A stretch of DNA of 64,000 nt from Roseimarinus sediminis (lineage in GTDB: Bacteria > Bacteroidota > Bacteroidia > Bacteroidales > Prolixibacteraceae): positions 74,626 through 138,625 of the forward strand of contig NZ_JBNPXV010000013.1 of the NCBI RefSeq assembly GCF_050433125.1. The letters are read 5' to 3'. The translations under genes were made by a program, and so were the position numbers. Each line of letters opens with the position of its first letter. Positions within the stretch are counted from its first letter, which is position 1. Below the pieces are notes generated by a model. The model was given only the letters and a program-made list of their open reading frames with translations, did no database searches and was not told where the DNA came from. Shown one piece after another: positions 63,907 through 64,000 of this stretch.

Positions 63907-64000
63907 TTGCTCGTTACTCGTTACTCGTTACTGGTTGCGGATAGTGGACTGCTAACTTGCTTCGCCACGGCTTACTCAGGCACTCAGGTACTCAGGCACT
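63907..64000 (+). repeat. 94-bp direct repeat, copy 2 (reaches the window edge)
   Basis: Second copy, starting 176 bases after the first. It is preceded by more TCGTTGC/TCGTTAC units (from about 63876), so the repeat region continues beyond the window. Confidence 0.9.

Larger units (their letters stand above)
63641..64000. other. Repeat-rich intergenic DNA at the window edge
   Basis: No gene is supported. The region holds a perfect palindrome, degenerate 7-bp repeats of the TCGTTAC/TGGTTGC kind, 8-bp CACTCAGG repeats and a 94-bp direct repeat that runs off the window. Frames here are short and low in complexity. Confidence 0.8.

Noticed and set aside
63731..64000. CRISPR array at the right edge
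   Set aside because: Only two copies of a 94-bp unit are seen, built from degenerate short-period repeats, with no 25-40 bp repeats separated by unique spacers and no cas genes.

Overview
The window is a piece of a Bacteroidota chromosome, probably from the Marinilabiliales/Prolixibacteraceae side of the phylum. The evidence is the Bacteroidota-type -7 promoter element TAnnTTTG in front of many genes, TonB-dependent receptors with carboxypeptidase-regulatory N-termini, DUF4249 and DUF4294 family proteins, a type IX secretion C-terminal domain, tandem TonB genes and a GntR-type xylose regulator. Family assignments come from reading the sequence only; no database search was run.

Layout. Positions 1-16.3 kb are ordinary housekeeping: tdk (cut by the window edge), a conserved acidic protein, rsmI, a HAD phosphatase, an exported protein of the kind often labelled asparagine synthetase B, dnaB, ddl, rluD-like, a PASTA protein, rpmH, rsmG, an ECF sigma factor, tgt (lacking the usual zinc cysteines), an LptF/LptG permease, an acyl-CoA carboxyltransferase with its biotin carrier, and ispE. 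A probable 30-residue membrane peptide (16.5 kb) precedes homoserine dehydrogenase. At 18.3-21.1 kb a His/Cys-rich small protein and a TonB-dependent receptor with a His/Glu-rich segment look like a metal-uptake pair.

Positions 21.1-29.4 kb hold the most unusual structure: an AT-rich block of about 7.8 kb flanked by 252-bp direct repeats that differ at only 4 positions. Each copy contains the last 33 codons and the terminator of gcvP. The block carries a lipoprotein, a DUF4249 protein with its TonB-dependent receptor, a second DUF4249 gene broken by a one-base loss in a T8 run, and a second receptor cut off at the right repeat. Removing the block between the repeats would leave both neighbours (the metal receptor gene and gcvP) intact.

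Positions 29.3-57.5 kb return to core genes: gcvP, an MBL hydrolase, pcm, a WcaJ-like sugar transferase, DUF4294, arginine deiminase, a TrmH-type methyltransferase, an FRG-domain protein, an MCP without a sensor domain, tRNA-Ala(GGC), two tonB genes, hflX, folK, sppA, lpxK, a purine nucleoside phosphorylase, a PrsW-like protease, a glycosyltransferase, an LpxL-like acyltransferase, an inositol monophosphatase, a very large secreted CotH/lamin-tail protein, and mtaB.

Positions 57.6-63.6 kb form a xylose locus, xylR-xylB-xylA-xylE: xylose enters by a proton symporter, is isomerised to xylulose and phosphorylated, under a GntR/periplasmic-binding-protein-like regulator whose own promoter carries repeated AGAACAG half-sites. 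The locus is interrupted between xylB and xylA by a nested inverted repeat that supplies the end of xylB, followed by a roughly 490-bp element with inverted arms of degenerate 7-bp repeats and a truncated four-helix-bundle reading frame. Similar 7-bp repeat DNA, here as a 94-bp direct repeat, fills the right edge of the window.
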